A program made the translations under genes and the position numbers. The notes under the pieces are model-generated. The model was not told the origin of the DNA and did not search any database. It saw nothing but the letters and a program-made list of their open reading frames with translations. Below, piece after piece: positions 1-8,173 of a stretch of 64,000 nucleotides of DNA. Each line of letters begins with the position of its first letter. Position 1 is the first letter of the stretch. Source of the stretch: HXMU1428-3 sp965215715 (GTDB lineage: Bacteria > Pseudomonadota > Alphaproteobacteria > Rhizobiales > HXMU1428-3). The DNA is taken from contig OZ244129.1 of the NCBI GenBank assembly GCA_965215715.1, positions 62,001-126,000 of the forward strand, given 5' to 3'.

Positions 1-5
1 ATTGA

Positions 6-125
6 AAATGCGGGAAAGATAATGTGAAACGCAATGGTAAATGCAAATTGTATCCTTGCGAGAAGGAGTGCATCGATGAATTCAATCATGCCTTATTCCT
101 TGATTGGCCTGTTTTGTGGGGATGA
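6..125 (+). pseudogene. Possible C-terminal gene remnant (unknown)
   Basis: An open stretch of about 39 codons runs from just after an in-frame TGA (3-5) to a TGA at 123-125. It would encode a Lys- and Cys-rich peptide with the pattern C..D..KRNGKC.LYPC...C. There is no start codon with a ribosome-binding site, so it is either the 3' end of a gene cut by the window edge with an in-frame stop, or chance. The Cys spacing loosely recalls the C-terminal part of the small secreted protein at 2287-2694 (C.KKNG....C.L...PC), which is why it is recorded. The function is unknown. Confidence 0.2.
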
Positions 126-514
126 TTAATGCCCTAACAGTTTCTGTTTGGGGATGCGACCAAGTGACTTTTTATGGTTGCATTCGACTTTTGTCTTAAG
201 TCTTTTCTCTTTTTGCTCTTAATGGTTGCTCCCTAAGCCATTGTCTTTCACTAGCGTTCTTTTATCGTTTACAGGGTTTGCGTTTTAAACTGGCTTGTCA
301 AGAGGGTGTTCTTTTCTCGATTTTGCTTTGAGTTGTAAAATTTTTTGGAAAAAGAGGGATCTTAGCAACGTTCTTTAACAAATTAGGTCTGAAACAGACT
401 TTGGGGCTGAATCAGCTTGACGCTGTTTTGATCTTTTGCAAGCACTATAGATCATAGGCTTGTTGCCTTGTAGGTTGGGTCTGTTTTATTTTCGCGTTAG
501 AGGGGGCAAAGCTC
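126..514. other. Intergenic region upstream of the first membrane protein gene
   Basis: No gene is visible in these 389 bases. The only clear signal is a ribosome-binding site (GAGGGGG near 499-505), about ten bases before the ATG at 515. A TTGACG at 417-422 and a TATAG-type hexamer near 446 are too far apart to form a standard promoter. Confidence 0.5.
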
Positions 515-2272
515 ATGCCGCAAAGTCAAGCTTCTGCAAAAACCAAAAGTACCGAATTTTCAAGTTGGGGCCGTGTGATTGATTATTTCTTTGGTCGCAA
601 TACCTTGATTGGATTGGCCAGTTTGATGTTATTGGCCATTTCTGGTTATGCCACCTGGAGCGGGATGAGTGACTTTATTTTGGGGGTGCAAAGCGGGGCA
701 AACCAAGGGCGGGCGATGCCAGGTGGGCTTTCGATTTCCAATGAAGTTTTAATTATTTGTATTGTGGTGGCGCTGACTTTCTTGATGTGGTTGGCCTTGC
801 GCGAAACCTTTGGCGCTCAGCGCCGGTTTACTGACCGCCTCATTACGTTTCCGCTATATTTGTTTTTGGCGCTTTGGTCCATCGGTTTTGGTTATGGATT
901 TTGGTGGAGTTTGATTGCCGGTGAAGAGGCAACGCGTAATAGCCTGTCTGGTTTGCAAGAAGATGCCCGTGATGCGGGCAATGTGGTTGCTGCGCGCCTT
1001 GATGCTGTGAAAATTCAGCTTGATAATGTGGTGAGTTGGTCTGAGACGCAAATGGCGCGTGAAGAATCAAGTGGGGGCAGTTGCGGGGTTAGCTCTGGGG
1101 CTGGGCGCGGGCCACTTTATAATGCTCGGCGCTCTGTGCGCGATCAGGTGGCTTCATTGCGTGATGGGATCTCTAATTCTTGGTTGGCGCCCGTGAAAAC
1201 CGATTTGGAACAATTGCGGCTTTCTGTGGCGCGCATTGAAGGGGCCACGGTGCAAGAACGCCAGCAAATGTTTGAAGTGACGGCGTCTAAAGTGCGCGGG
1301 ACCGCGCGTAATATTGCAGCACGTAGCAATGAGCTTGGTAAATCAACAGCTGCTGAAATGCTGGCACTTGCTGATGCGGTCTCTATCGCGCCAGGCCAGC
1401 CGAGTTTTTCTTGTTATGACCCAACGCTTGCCCAAAGATTGCGCCAGGCTGCTGCCCAAGCCAATGAACCCGCGGTGTTAAATTTGCGCGAAGCGGCCTT
1501 TACGGAAGGGGCAGCTGGTGTTGCCAATGCGGTTAAACGGTTATGGTCTAATATTGGGTCTTATTTGTCTGGTCTGGTTTCTTATGTGATGTCTGGTGGT
1601 GAGGTTACTGCTGATAAAACAGAAGGCGGGGTCACGATAACAGGGCGTGATTTGATTGCGCTGCTTGCAACTTTGGGCGTGGATTTGGGTTTGTTTGCTT
1701 TAACAGCACTTAACCCGACCTCTGCAACGCCGATGCGCCGGGATGGGTTGGAGCGTAACCAGGCACGATTGCATTTGCCGAATATGACAGTTATTCGCCA
1801 GTTAACGGCAGCTATTGAGACGGCGATTGCCAGAGCGCCCGGGGCTGATATTGAATGGGTGCGAAAACATCTTATGCATCATGACGGGATGTCGTTTTTT
1901 ATAATTCCAAACTTGTTTAGTGTTGAGCAAGATAATAAAGATGAAGAATTACGAGCACTGGCGGTGAACCAATTGGCTGGGGTGTTGGATGATTTGGAGC
2001 TTATTCGTACTTTAACAGGGCGGGAGTTGAGACGGGCGCGGGCCGATGAAAAGCGTGAGAGCCATAGCAGCGTTGAGGGCGATGAGCGCATTCGCAATCA
2101 TGGTGTGTTGTCTAAGGGGCGCCGGGTGTTGGATATTGCTGGTTGGAGCAAAGATGCACAGAAAGATATGGAAGTTTACCGGCTTGTTGATACTGAAGGG
2201 TTAACACCATTATTAACAGTTCTAAACGAAGCGACAAAAGCGAGTGAGGGTGAGGAAGAAGCTGAAGAATAA
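515..2272 (+). CDS. Membrane protein with periplasmic or cytoplasmic coiled coil, paralogue A (unknown function)
   Basis: A 585-residue protein with no recognised enzymatic motif. Hydrophobic helices lie near residues 32-52, 78-96 and 110-133. A long Ala/Gln/Arg-rich region (about 135-300) looks coiled coil, and a further hydrophobic helix lies near 380-400 (LIALLATLGVDLGLFALTAL). The C-terminal 180 residues look soluble and charged. It is a paralogue of the minus-strand protein at 3743-6178: both have a GFGYGFWW / GFGFGFYW third membrane helix followed by an EATR motif, then a coiled coil broken by an SC-(N)-S-R/G-GP-R loop, and a later membrane helix. The start is the ATG at 515 after GAGGGGG. 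It is convergent with the small secreted protein gene, with 14 bases between their ends. The paralogy is read directly from the sequence. A structural or envelope role is inference only. Confidence 0.75.
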   Translation: MPQSQASAKTKSTEFSSWGRVIDYFFGRNTLIGLASLMLLAISGYATWSGMSDFILGVQSGANQGRAMPGGLSISNEVLIICIVVALTFLMWLALRETFGAQRRFTDRLITFPLYLFLALWSIGFGYGFWWSLIAGEEATRNSLSGLQEDARDAGNVVAARLDAVKIQLDNVVSWSETQMAREESSGGSCGVSSGAGRGPLYNARRSVRDQVASLRDGISNSWLAPVKTDLEQLRLSVARIEGATVQERQQMFEVTASKVRGTARNIAARSNELGKSTAAEMLALADAVSIAPGQPSFSCYDPTLAQRLRQAAAQANEPAVLNLREAAFTEGAAGVANAVKRLWSNIGSYLSGLVSYVMSGGEVTADKTEGGVTITGRDLIALLATLGVDLGLFALTALNPTSATPMRRDGLERNQARLHLPNMTVIRQLTAAIETAIARAPGADIEWVRKHLMHHDGMSFFIIPNLFSVEQDNKDEELRALAVNQLAGVLDDLELIRTLTGRELRRARADEKRESHSSVEGDERIRNHGVLSKGRRVLDIAGWSKDAQKDMEVYRLVDTEGLTPLLTVLNEATKASEGEEEAEE

Positions 2273-2286
2273 GTTTTTAAAGTCGT

Positions 2287-2694
2287 TTAAGATTTTGTTT
2301 CTGTAGCTTTTGCGCTGTCTTCGTTTTTGGGCTCTTCTTCTTTGTCCTTTTCTTTGTAAGTGCAGGGTATGGCCCGTAACTCACAATAGTAATAGCTAGA
2401 CCCATTTTTTTTATTGCATTTTACTTTTTTGGCATTTGCCTTATGCCAATGGGCATAGTCTTCTCCGTATTTATTTTTTACTTTTTCAGACCAGATGATA
2501 ATGGTTTTTAGTTTTGCAACTGTAGATAATGTGTCACCAGGCCCAGGGGTTTTTACAGGCTTTTGGCAGACTTTGATCCACTCGATTTCTTTATTTTTTT
2601 TATCATCAGCTTTGCTGTTTTCAGCGCGCAGGGTGATGGTTCCCAAGAAATAGCTGGTCAGAAGAATTGTTATAATTAAGTTTGTCGTTTTCAT
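2287..2694 (-). CDS. Small secreted Lys/Cys-rich protein (unknown)
   Basis: 135 residues. The N-terminus (MKTTNLIITILLTSYFLGTITLRAE) is a typical Sec signal peptide, probably cleaved near residue 25. The mature part is charged, with four Cys (VCQKP, KCNKK, YCEL, PC) that could form two disulphides, and it ends in a Lys/Glu-rich tail. It lies between the paralogous membrane proteins at 515 and 3743 and may be an exported partner of them, but nothing in the sequence shows this. No family was recognised. Confidence 0.65.
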   Translation of the reverse strand: MKTTNLIITILLTSYFLGTITLRAENSKADDKKNKEIEWIKVCQKPVKTPGPGDTLSTVAKLKTIIIWSEKVKNKYGEDYAHWHKANAKKVKCNKKNGSSYYYCELRAIPCTYKEKDKEEEPKNEDSAKATETKS

Positions 2695-2947
2695 TTTTGA
2701 AGTCTAAAAAAATTTACAAGGTATTACCCAATTATACTATTGGACGTTTCTTTGTTGACCGAAAATAGCGTAAGGCATTTTGCCTTTTACTCTGCAATGT
2801 TGGTCTAGCTAAGATAATATGACGCATTAAATACGGAGCAAATTCATATTTTCTGCTTTTGGTCTGTTTAAGATTGTCATTAAAAATTTGACAAATCGTT
2901 GACAGCTGATATTTGCTGCACAGTTTTTTGCATAAAACGGCTTAGGC

Positions 2948-3586
2948 TTAATGGCGTGTATATTCGGGTGCTAGAATTTCTGATGTTTTTGAACTGAGAT
3001 TAGCTGTGCCTTTTTCCAGATTTAGAAATTCTGGTTTGTGTGTAAAGCGGGCTCGTTTGAAATGAGCTTGAGGGATGGTCTGTGATAATTTCCATAATGC
3101 TTTGAAAGACCGCTGGGCACGTATGGCTGAGGTTTTGCAGGATTTATCAAACATATAAAAGCCAAAACGAGCATTGACATCGCGGCGCATTGATTCACCT
3201 GACCAGCTACAAACCGAGCCAAGGGTTAATTGTTCGTGAGCATCGCTTAGATTGTTTTGTTTTGCCCAACGAATTGATTGTTCAGGTTTGGTGCAGGGCG
3301 ATTGGTCTGGCAAGAGCCAGTTATTTAAATCTTGGCTCGCGGTTAACCGGGTAAAAATAACTTTTAGATGGATATCGTGGGCCTTTAATTGCTCTTTATG
3401 ATTATAAAGCGCTTTGGCGATACAACTTTCTGCTGAGCGTGCAATCAAAGTGAGTGTGTTTTGAGATGGATTTAAGTTTTGTTCTGATAGGATATTTAAA
3501 AACTGGTCAATAACATCAAAGAAATATGTCAATTCTGCCGTGTCGTCATGATCTAGAGGGCAGTTGATTTCTTTGATAAGTCCCAT
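2948..3586 (-). CDS. Hypothetical protein (unknown)
   Basis: 212 residues with no signal peptide and no membrane helix. The start is the ATG at 3586 (MGLIKEINCPLDHDD), preceded by AAGGAAC on the minus strand. The N-terminal half is helical (FFDVIDQFLNIL, ESCIAKALYNHKEQLKAHDI). The C-terminal half is basic and includes a Cys/Trp-containing stretch (LGSVCSWSGESMRRDVNARFG). It is transcribed in the same direction as the 811-residue membrane protein upstream (157-base gap), so the two could share a transcript. No family was recognised. Confidence 0.6.
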   Translation of the reverse strand: MGLIKEINCPLDHDDTAELTYFFDVIDQFLNILSEQNLNPSQNTLTLIARSAESCIAKALYNHKEQLKAHDIHLKVIFTRLTASQDLNNWLLPDQSPCTKPEQSIRWAKQNNLSDAHEQLTLGSVCSWSGESMRRDVNARFGFYMFDKSCKTSAIRAQRSFKALWKLSQTIPQAHFKRARFTHKPEFLNLEKGTANLSSKTSEILAPEYTRH

Positions 3587-3742
3587 TTTTAAGTTCCTTA
3601 ATTATTGATCGCTTCGTTCTTGGTTATTTTTAATATGCCTACAATAGGCCATTGTCGGTTAATGAATGATTGCCGTTTATGTTTTTTTCTTACAAGTTTG
3701 GTTATTATCTTTGGCAGCATTCTGACAATTTCTTACTTTCTT

Positions 3743-6178
3743 TTAAACTTTTTCCTCATCAGTATTTTTTTCATTTTCTTTTTGGGCAAACCAATTGGTT
3801 ATTTTGCCAACAGCGATTTCTGATTGGGGTTTTTGTTTTTGGTTATTTTCTTGTTTTTCGTCTTTTTTGATTTGCTCATGTTGTTTTTCTTTGGTTGGGG
3901 TTGGTTTTTTGAGAGCTTTAGGAAGCTTTTTTTCCTCTGGAGACGTTTGTGGTTGCTTTACCTCTTGGTCATTTAAAACAGTTTGGTCTGTTTCTTTGGT
4001 GTTTGTTTCATTTTCTTGGGCCTTAAGGAGAGCTTCTTCATGGCCTGATTGTTTGAGCAAAGAAATAATATCTCTTTTGCCTTGCCCAGAGGGTTTTAAT
4101 GCAGGTTCGTTAGGGGGTGTGTTGCCGCGTTTTTTGAGCGTGTCCTTGTCTGGATCGGTTTGAGATTTCGGGTGATGTGTAGGTGCACTTGTTTCTATTG
4201 GTGGTGAGGCCTTTTTGGGGTGTGGATTTTCAGACCTTGGCAGCTCTTCTGGGGACGGGCGATTAAAGTGAGAGGGGGCGATGATGTTATTCTTGTGCTC
4301 ATTGGCGCTTACATCTGACTTGGCTGTACGCAAAAGACGCGGCATTTCAATGATGGGTTGGTTGATATCCAGGTCTGTTTGGGCCAAGCCTTGTTGGTCC
4401 TTTGAAACGGTGTTTTGTGCGTTTAAGGGTTGTTTTTCAGCTTCAAAAAGGCTGGCAAAGTTTGGATTGCGATGGGGCTGGTTGAGCTGTTGGTCTTCTT
4501 GGTGCTGGGCTGTTGCGATGGAGACATCTTTGGCCGCGCCCATTACAGCGTCCATAACAATGTTGGACCAGGCGCCATTGCGGAATTTATAGAGGCGGAA
4601 AGCCCGGTGGCCAGCAAATGAGCTGCCCATTTTTTTCAATTTACTGCGGATGATAAAGCCAGGGGGGATCATGGCACGATCGACAATGCCGCGCCCTTCT
4701 AGGCTGACAAACAGATTGGCTAAATATTGGGCCTGAATGTCATTGGAGGCAAGCGGCACGGCAACGTAATAATGGCCACCCCAGTCAAACACCACATGTT
4801 GGAAGAGGCTGAATTCTTCTCTGATGCCGGCAAAATGGGTGGCGTGGAAACTGGAAAGGATGCCGCTGATAGGGCCATCTCTTGCGTCTTTCATAACCGG
4901 GACAAGAGATTTTAGGCGGTCCATGGGGCGGTTGATTGAAACTAAAAGCAGGCAAAAATCAACAAAAAAGGCAATGGCTAGTGGGATATAGTCGCGTTCA
5001 TTGAGGCCCGGTTGGGTGTCTGCAATGTTAGGGCTTGGTTTGTTTTCAGTTACTGAGCGGACAGCCTTTTGGCGTAGTTCGCGTAGCTCATCGCCGCTTG
5101 GGGGGAGTTTAAATACCAATAGGCCGTTGAGTGTGGCGCCTAAACGGCGAAAGGCTTCGATGGTGGCCTCAGACCCTTCAACAGCGTTGATTTTTGGCTT
5201 TTGAACTGTGGGCAACTGGTCGATGGCCAGAACGACGCCTTGCAAGGCGGCTTGAAGTTGAGCATCTGGGCATTTGAATGTACCGCCTGTCCCGTTGGGG
5301 AAAATGGTTGTGTTGGCGCGCTGGGCGAGATTGTTGCGGATGGATTGCAATTGAGGGTCTGTGCGAAACGCATTGAACCTGGTGATGGTCATATCCAGCT
5401 GTTGGTTTAAGGTTTTTAAAAAGGCGTTGCGGGTGCCCGTTGTTGGATCAATGGTTGACGGGTGGCGGGTTGAGATTTTTGTCATCTCACCATTCAGGCG
5501 GCTTATGTCATTGGCAACTGTCTGGGCGCGTTTGGTGACGAAGTCGCCAGCAAAGGAGAAGTTTTTGGCGTCTTGGTCGCGCAGACGGCGGCGAGGGCCA
5601 TCACCGGGCCGGGAATTGGGGCAGCTATTGCCTTGCTCGCGTTCTTCTTTTGCCTTTTGCAAGGACAGAGCGGTGAGGCTGGTGAGGGTTTGTTCTAATT
5701 GTTCCAGGCGGGTTTGTCCGGCTTGTAGAGTGCCTTGGACCTGGGTGATGGCACTTTCTGCCGATCGGGTGGCCTCTGAGCGGCTTTCTAGAAATTTCCA
5801 ATAAAAGCCAAAGCCAAAGCCAACGGAAATGACGGTGAGAAAGATATAGCCAAAAATATAAATGGTGCGCAAAAGCCAGTTCAGGGGGGCAAATAGCTGG
5901 TCGAGAATGTAAACGATCATCAGCATGAGCATGGCAACAGCAAAGCCGATGGCCAGTTTGTAGGTAAAGGCGATGTCGCCGGAATTGGCTTTGATGAGTT
6001 CTAAAAGACCTGAATAGGTGGAGATCCACGATAGTGTGCCCAGTCCCATAAGGAGTAAGACTTTTTTGATGTCTGGTGGGGTTTTCTTTTCGTCAACCTC
6101 AGTGAAGAGGCGTTCTAATTCTTTTGTGCTTGAGGTCAGTCGTTGATAGACGCCGCTGTTTCTTATTAACTCACTCAT
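3743..6178 (-). CDS. Large membrane/coiled-coil protein with charged C-terminal tail, paralogue B (unknown function)
   Basis: 811 residues. Three hydrophobic helices lie in the first 130 residues, the third reading VISVGFGFGFYWKFLE and followed by SEATRS. A coiled coil follows (about 135-300), interrupted by the Cys/Pro/Arg loop SCPNSRPGDGPRRRLRD. A further helix near 400-420 (YIPLAIAFFVDFCLLLVSI) precedes a soluble domain (about 440-560). The last 200 residues are low-complexity and rich in Lys, Glu, Gln and Pro, likely disordered, ending in KKDEKQENNQKQKPQ and a short amphipathic end. The N-terminal two thirds align with the 585-residue protein at 515-2272, so the pair arose by duplication. 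The tail is unique to this copy and resembles tether or spacer regions in envelope proteins. Function unknown. Confidence 0.75.
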   Translation of the reverse strand: MSELIRNSGVYQRLTSSTKELERLFTEVDEKKTPPDIKKVLLLMGLGTLSWISTYSGLLELIKANSGDIAFTYKLAIGFAVAMLMLMIVYILDQLFAPLNWLLRTIYIFGYIFLTVISVGFGFGFYWKFLESRSEATRSAESAITQVQGTLQAGQTRLEQLEQTLTSLTALSLQKAKEEREQGNSCPNSRPGDGPRRRLRDQDAKNFSFAGDFVTKRAQTVANDISRLNGEMTKISTRHPSTIDPTTGTRNAFLKTLNQQLDMTITRFNAFRTDPQLQSIRNNLAQRANTTIFPNGTGGTFKCPDAQLQAALQGVVLAIDQLPTVQKPKINAVEGSEATIEAFRRLGATLNGLLVFKLPPSGDELRELRQKAVRSVTENKPSPNIADTQPGLNERDYIPLAIAFFVDFCLLLVSINRPMDRLKSLVPVMKDARDGPISGILSSFHATHFAGIREEFSLFQHVVFDWGGHYYVAVPLASNDIQAQYLANLFVSLEGRGIVDRAMIPPGFIIRSKLKKMGSSFAGHRAFRLYKFRNGAWSNIVMDAVMGAAKDVSIATAQHQEDQQLNQPHRNPNFASLFEAEKQPLNAQNTVSKDQQGLAQTDLDINQPIIEMPRLLRTAKSDVSANEHKNNIIAPSHFNRPSPEELPRSENPHPKKASPPIETSAPTHHPKSQTDPDKDTLKKRGNTPPNEPALKPSGQGKRDIISLLKQSGHEEALLKAQENETNTKETDQTVLNDQEVKQPQTSPEEKKLPKALKKPTPTKEKQHEQIKKDEKQENNQKQKPQSEIAVGKITNWFAQKENEKNTDEEKV

Positions 6179-6491
6179 TACGACTCTTAACCCTTAGCTT
6201 ATTTTAACTGCAAAGCAGGCCCCGGGTAATTTATAAAATCTTGCGCCACTTCTTGGATTGTCTGGCCGTGCTTTTGGGTGAACAGGCCATCTTTTGCAAG
6301 GGCACTTATGCCTCTTTGAATGGTGGTGTTTCACACAAGAATAATGCTGCCAGTTTTTTTATGGCCAAACCTCGTTCCCGGACTTGTTAAGACTTTGTTT
6401 ACCAATCTTTTAGGGCTGAAATGGGGCTGGAATCTGGCCGGAGTTAGGTGAGCGTGTTCAGCTTTCATTCAGGAAAAGTGTGAGTGACACT
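6179..6491. other. Intergenic gap with a possible coding remnant on the minus strand
   Basis: These 313 bases separate the membrane protein gene from holA. On the minus strand an open frame of about 43 codons ends with TAA at 6201-6199. It would read ...ALAKDGLFTQKHGQTIQ, continuing to LQLK at the end, which has a codon-like composition, but it has no start codon and a TGA lies just upstream. It may be the 3' end of a decayed gene. Nothing else was recognised apart from a short GTGTGAGTGACAC hairpin just downstream of the holA stop. Confidence 0.3.
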
Positions 6492-7526
6492 CTATCTTGC
6501 GCGTTGTTTGGAAAAATTTGCCAATGAGAGAATGAGAGCTTCCAGCTCACTGATTTCTAAGAGCTGGTTGTTGCGTTTTCGCGCAGAACTCATGGCTTGT
6601 TGGGTTTTGTTTATGGCATGAGCTAGGTGATCTTCTTGCCAAAGGTTGAGTTGTTTTATGAAGTTGTCTCGTCGTTCAAAATACAAAGGGGGGCGCTGGG
6701 CTTTGGCGACATTGTGAATGGTTTGTCCTGCGTTTACGCTTAAAGCGCCTTTGTGCAATTGGTGTAATTGGCGCAAGAGTCCTAGAAATATGGGGGCTGA
6801 GTTGAGGCCTCCCTCTAGGCTGCGCGAGAGTTGCTTTAAGGCATTTTGCGGGTTGCCTAATAAGGTGTTGGTGATGATGCCATCTATGGCGGTTTGCGAC
6901 ATGTCTACAAGGATGGTGTCGATGTCCTTGATGGTGATTTCTTTTTTGTCTTGGACATAAAGGCTTAGTTTTTCTAACTCATTTCTGCTTAAGGCTCTGT
7001 CAGCACCAAGGTGGGCGACAAGATGGTTTTCAGCTTCTTTGCTGATGGTCAGATTGTTGGCTTCTATGACGTCTTTCACTAGTTGGTGGAGTGAGGCGGC
7101 TGTGTCGCTATAGCAGGCAATGGCAGCTGTGTTGGGATTGTTTTCAAACAGCTTTCTGAGTTTGGCTGTTTTTTTTAAGTCACCGGCTTGGATGATGAGG
7201 TCTGCTTCAAAGGGGGTGTCTTTTAAAAGCGTTTCGAGTGTGTTTAGAGGTAAGTCTTTGCCAGCTTCTAACCGGATGATTTTGCGCTCGCCAAACATGG
7301 AAATGGTTTTCAGGTCTAGGCTTAACCGTTCTGGATTGGTGCTCAAGTCTTCATTTAAGAGTTTGATTTGTTCAGATGGGCCATTGGTATGGGCAGCTAA
7401 GTTTTTGCTTAACATTGCAGCGCGTTCAGTCACCAGGCCTTGATCCGGCCCATAGATGAGGTAAGCGTCATATTGATCTGGGTGCGATAGAAGGCGGGCA
7501 ATTTGTGCGTTTTTAACCGCAACCAT
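6492..7526 (-). CDS. holA: DNA polymerase III delta subunit
   Basis: 344 residues, the usual length for HolA. The N-terminus reads AYLIYGPDQGLVTERAAML, the HolA version of the AAA+ P-loop region (non-catalytic in delta). It continues with FGERKIIRLE, a Sensor-like region and the C-terminal collar domain with LSRSLEGGLNSAPIFLGLLRQLHQL. In the clamp loader, delta opens the beta clamp and loads it on DNA. The gene is the last of a minus-strand set leuS-lptE-holA, starting five bases after the lptE stop. That lptE-holA pairing is widespread in proteobacteria and supports both calls. Confidence 0.93.
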   Translation of the reverse strand: MVAVKNAQIARLLSHPDQYDAYLIYGPDQGLVTERAAMLSKNLAAHTNGPSEQIKLLNEDLSTNPERLSLDLKTISMFGERKIIRLEAGKDLPLNTLETLLKDTPFEADLIIQAGDLKKTAKLRKLFENNPNTAAIACYSDTAASLHQLVKDVIEANNLTISKEAENHLVAHLGADRALSRNELEKLSLYVQDKKEITIKDIDTILVDMSQTAIDGIITNTLLGNPQNALKQLSRSLEGGLNSAPIFLGLLRQLHQLHKGALSVNAGQTIHNVAKAQRPPLYFERRDNFIKQLNLWQEDHLAHAINKTQQAMSSARKRNNQLLEISELEALILSLANFSKQRAR

Positions 7527-7531
7527 AATGT

Positions 7532-8080
7532 TTAACTGTTGCTGGATAAAAAGGCAGCGATGCGGCCTTGGATGTCATCCGCTGTGACTTTGGCTGTGCG
7601 GTTTTCTGCATCGCGACGTGAGCGGACATTGGCATAAACAGAGTCATCATCTAAGAAAGAGGCTTTGCTATAGGATTTGCCTGCTAAAAGTGGGTTTTTG
7701 CCATCAGTGATCGCGTAGAGTTTAAAGTTTGTTGTTAGCTGGTAGATTTGGCCAAGGCTGTCACCATCTCTTTCAACAAGCTGTGAGATGACCCTTTCTT
7801 TTACGGCTAGTACCAATTTATATTGTGGTGCATTTGCATGGCCCCCGCCTGTAAAGCGGAAGATCAGCTCATTGCGCACCTGTTGGCCCACTCTGCCTGG
7901 AACTTCGGGAATATCAATGCCAGCTAAAACTGTGGTGAGCTCTTGGTTAGAGGCTGTTGGCCCATAAAGCGGTTTAAAAGCGCAGCCTGATAGCAGGGCA
8001 CTTGTTATGAGTACAAGGCAAACCATTTTGGCGCTGTTAAGACTTGTTTTGATTAGAGTTAGGGGGTGTTTTCCCATCAT
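7532..8080 (-). CDS. lptE: LPS-assembly lipoprotein LptE
   Basis: LptE is the outer-membrane lipoprotein that plugs the LptD barrel and helps deliver LPS to the cell surface. The sequence has a lipobox LLSGC followed by AFKPLYG, the hallmark LptE start of mature protein, then the family pattern NELIFRFTGGG and VRVISQ-like strands. The open frame extends to a TTG at 8155. The start at ATG 8080 (MMGKHPLTLIKT) is chosen because it places the lipid-modified Cys at residue 33, a reasonable lipoprotein signal length, whereas the longer form would put it at 58. The ribosome-binding site is weak in either case, so the start is uncertain. It lies between leuS and holA, in the usual genomic order. Confidence 0.88.
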   Translation of the reverse strand: MMGKHPLTLIKTSLNSAKMVCLVLITSALLSGCAFKPLYGPTASNQELTTVLAGIDIPEVPGRVGQQVRNELIFRFTGGGHANAPQYKLVLAVKERVISQLVERDGDSLGQIYQLTTNFKLYAITDGKNPLLAGKSYSKASFLDDDSVYANVRSRRDAENRTAKVTADDIQGRIAAFLSSNS

Positions 8081-8173
8081 CTTAATAGTTTCCGTCTTTG
8101 CTTTTTGCTGTGCTTTTTTCATTAAGTTTTGAAGCTGTTTGGATTTATATACCAAATCTAAGCCTTAAAACCT

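Noticed and set aside
417..451. Promoter for the gene at 515
   Set aside because: TTGACG and a TATAGA-like hexamer are present but the spacing of about 23 bases is too long for a sigma-70 promoter.
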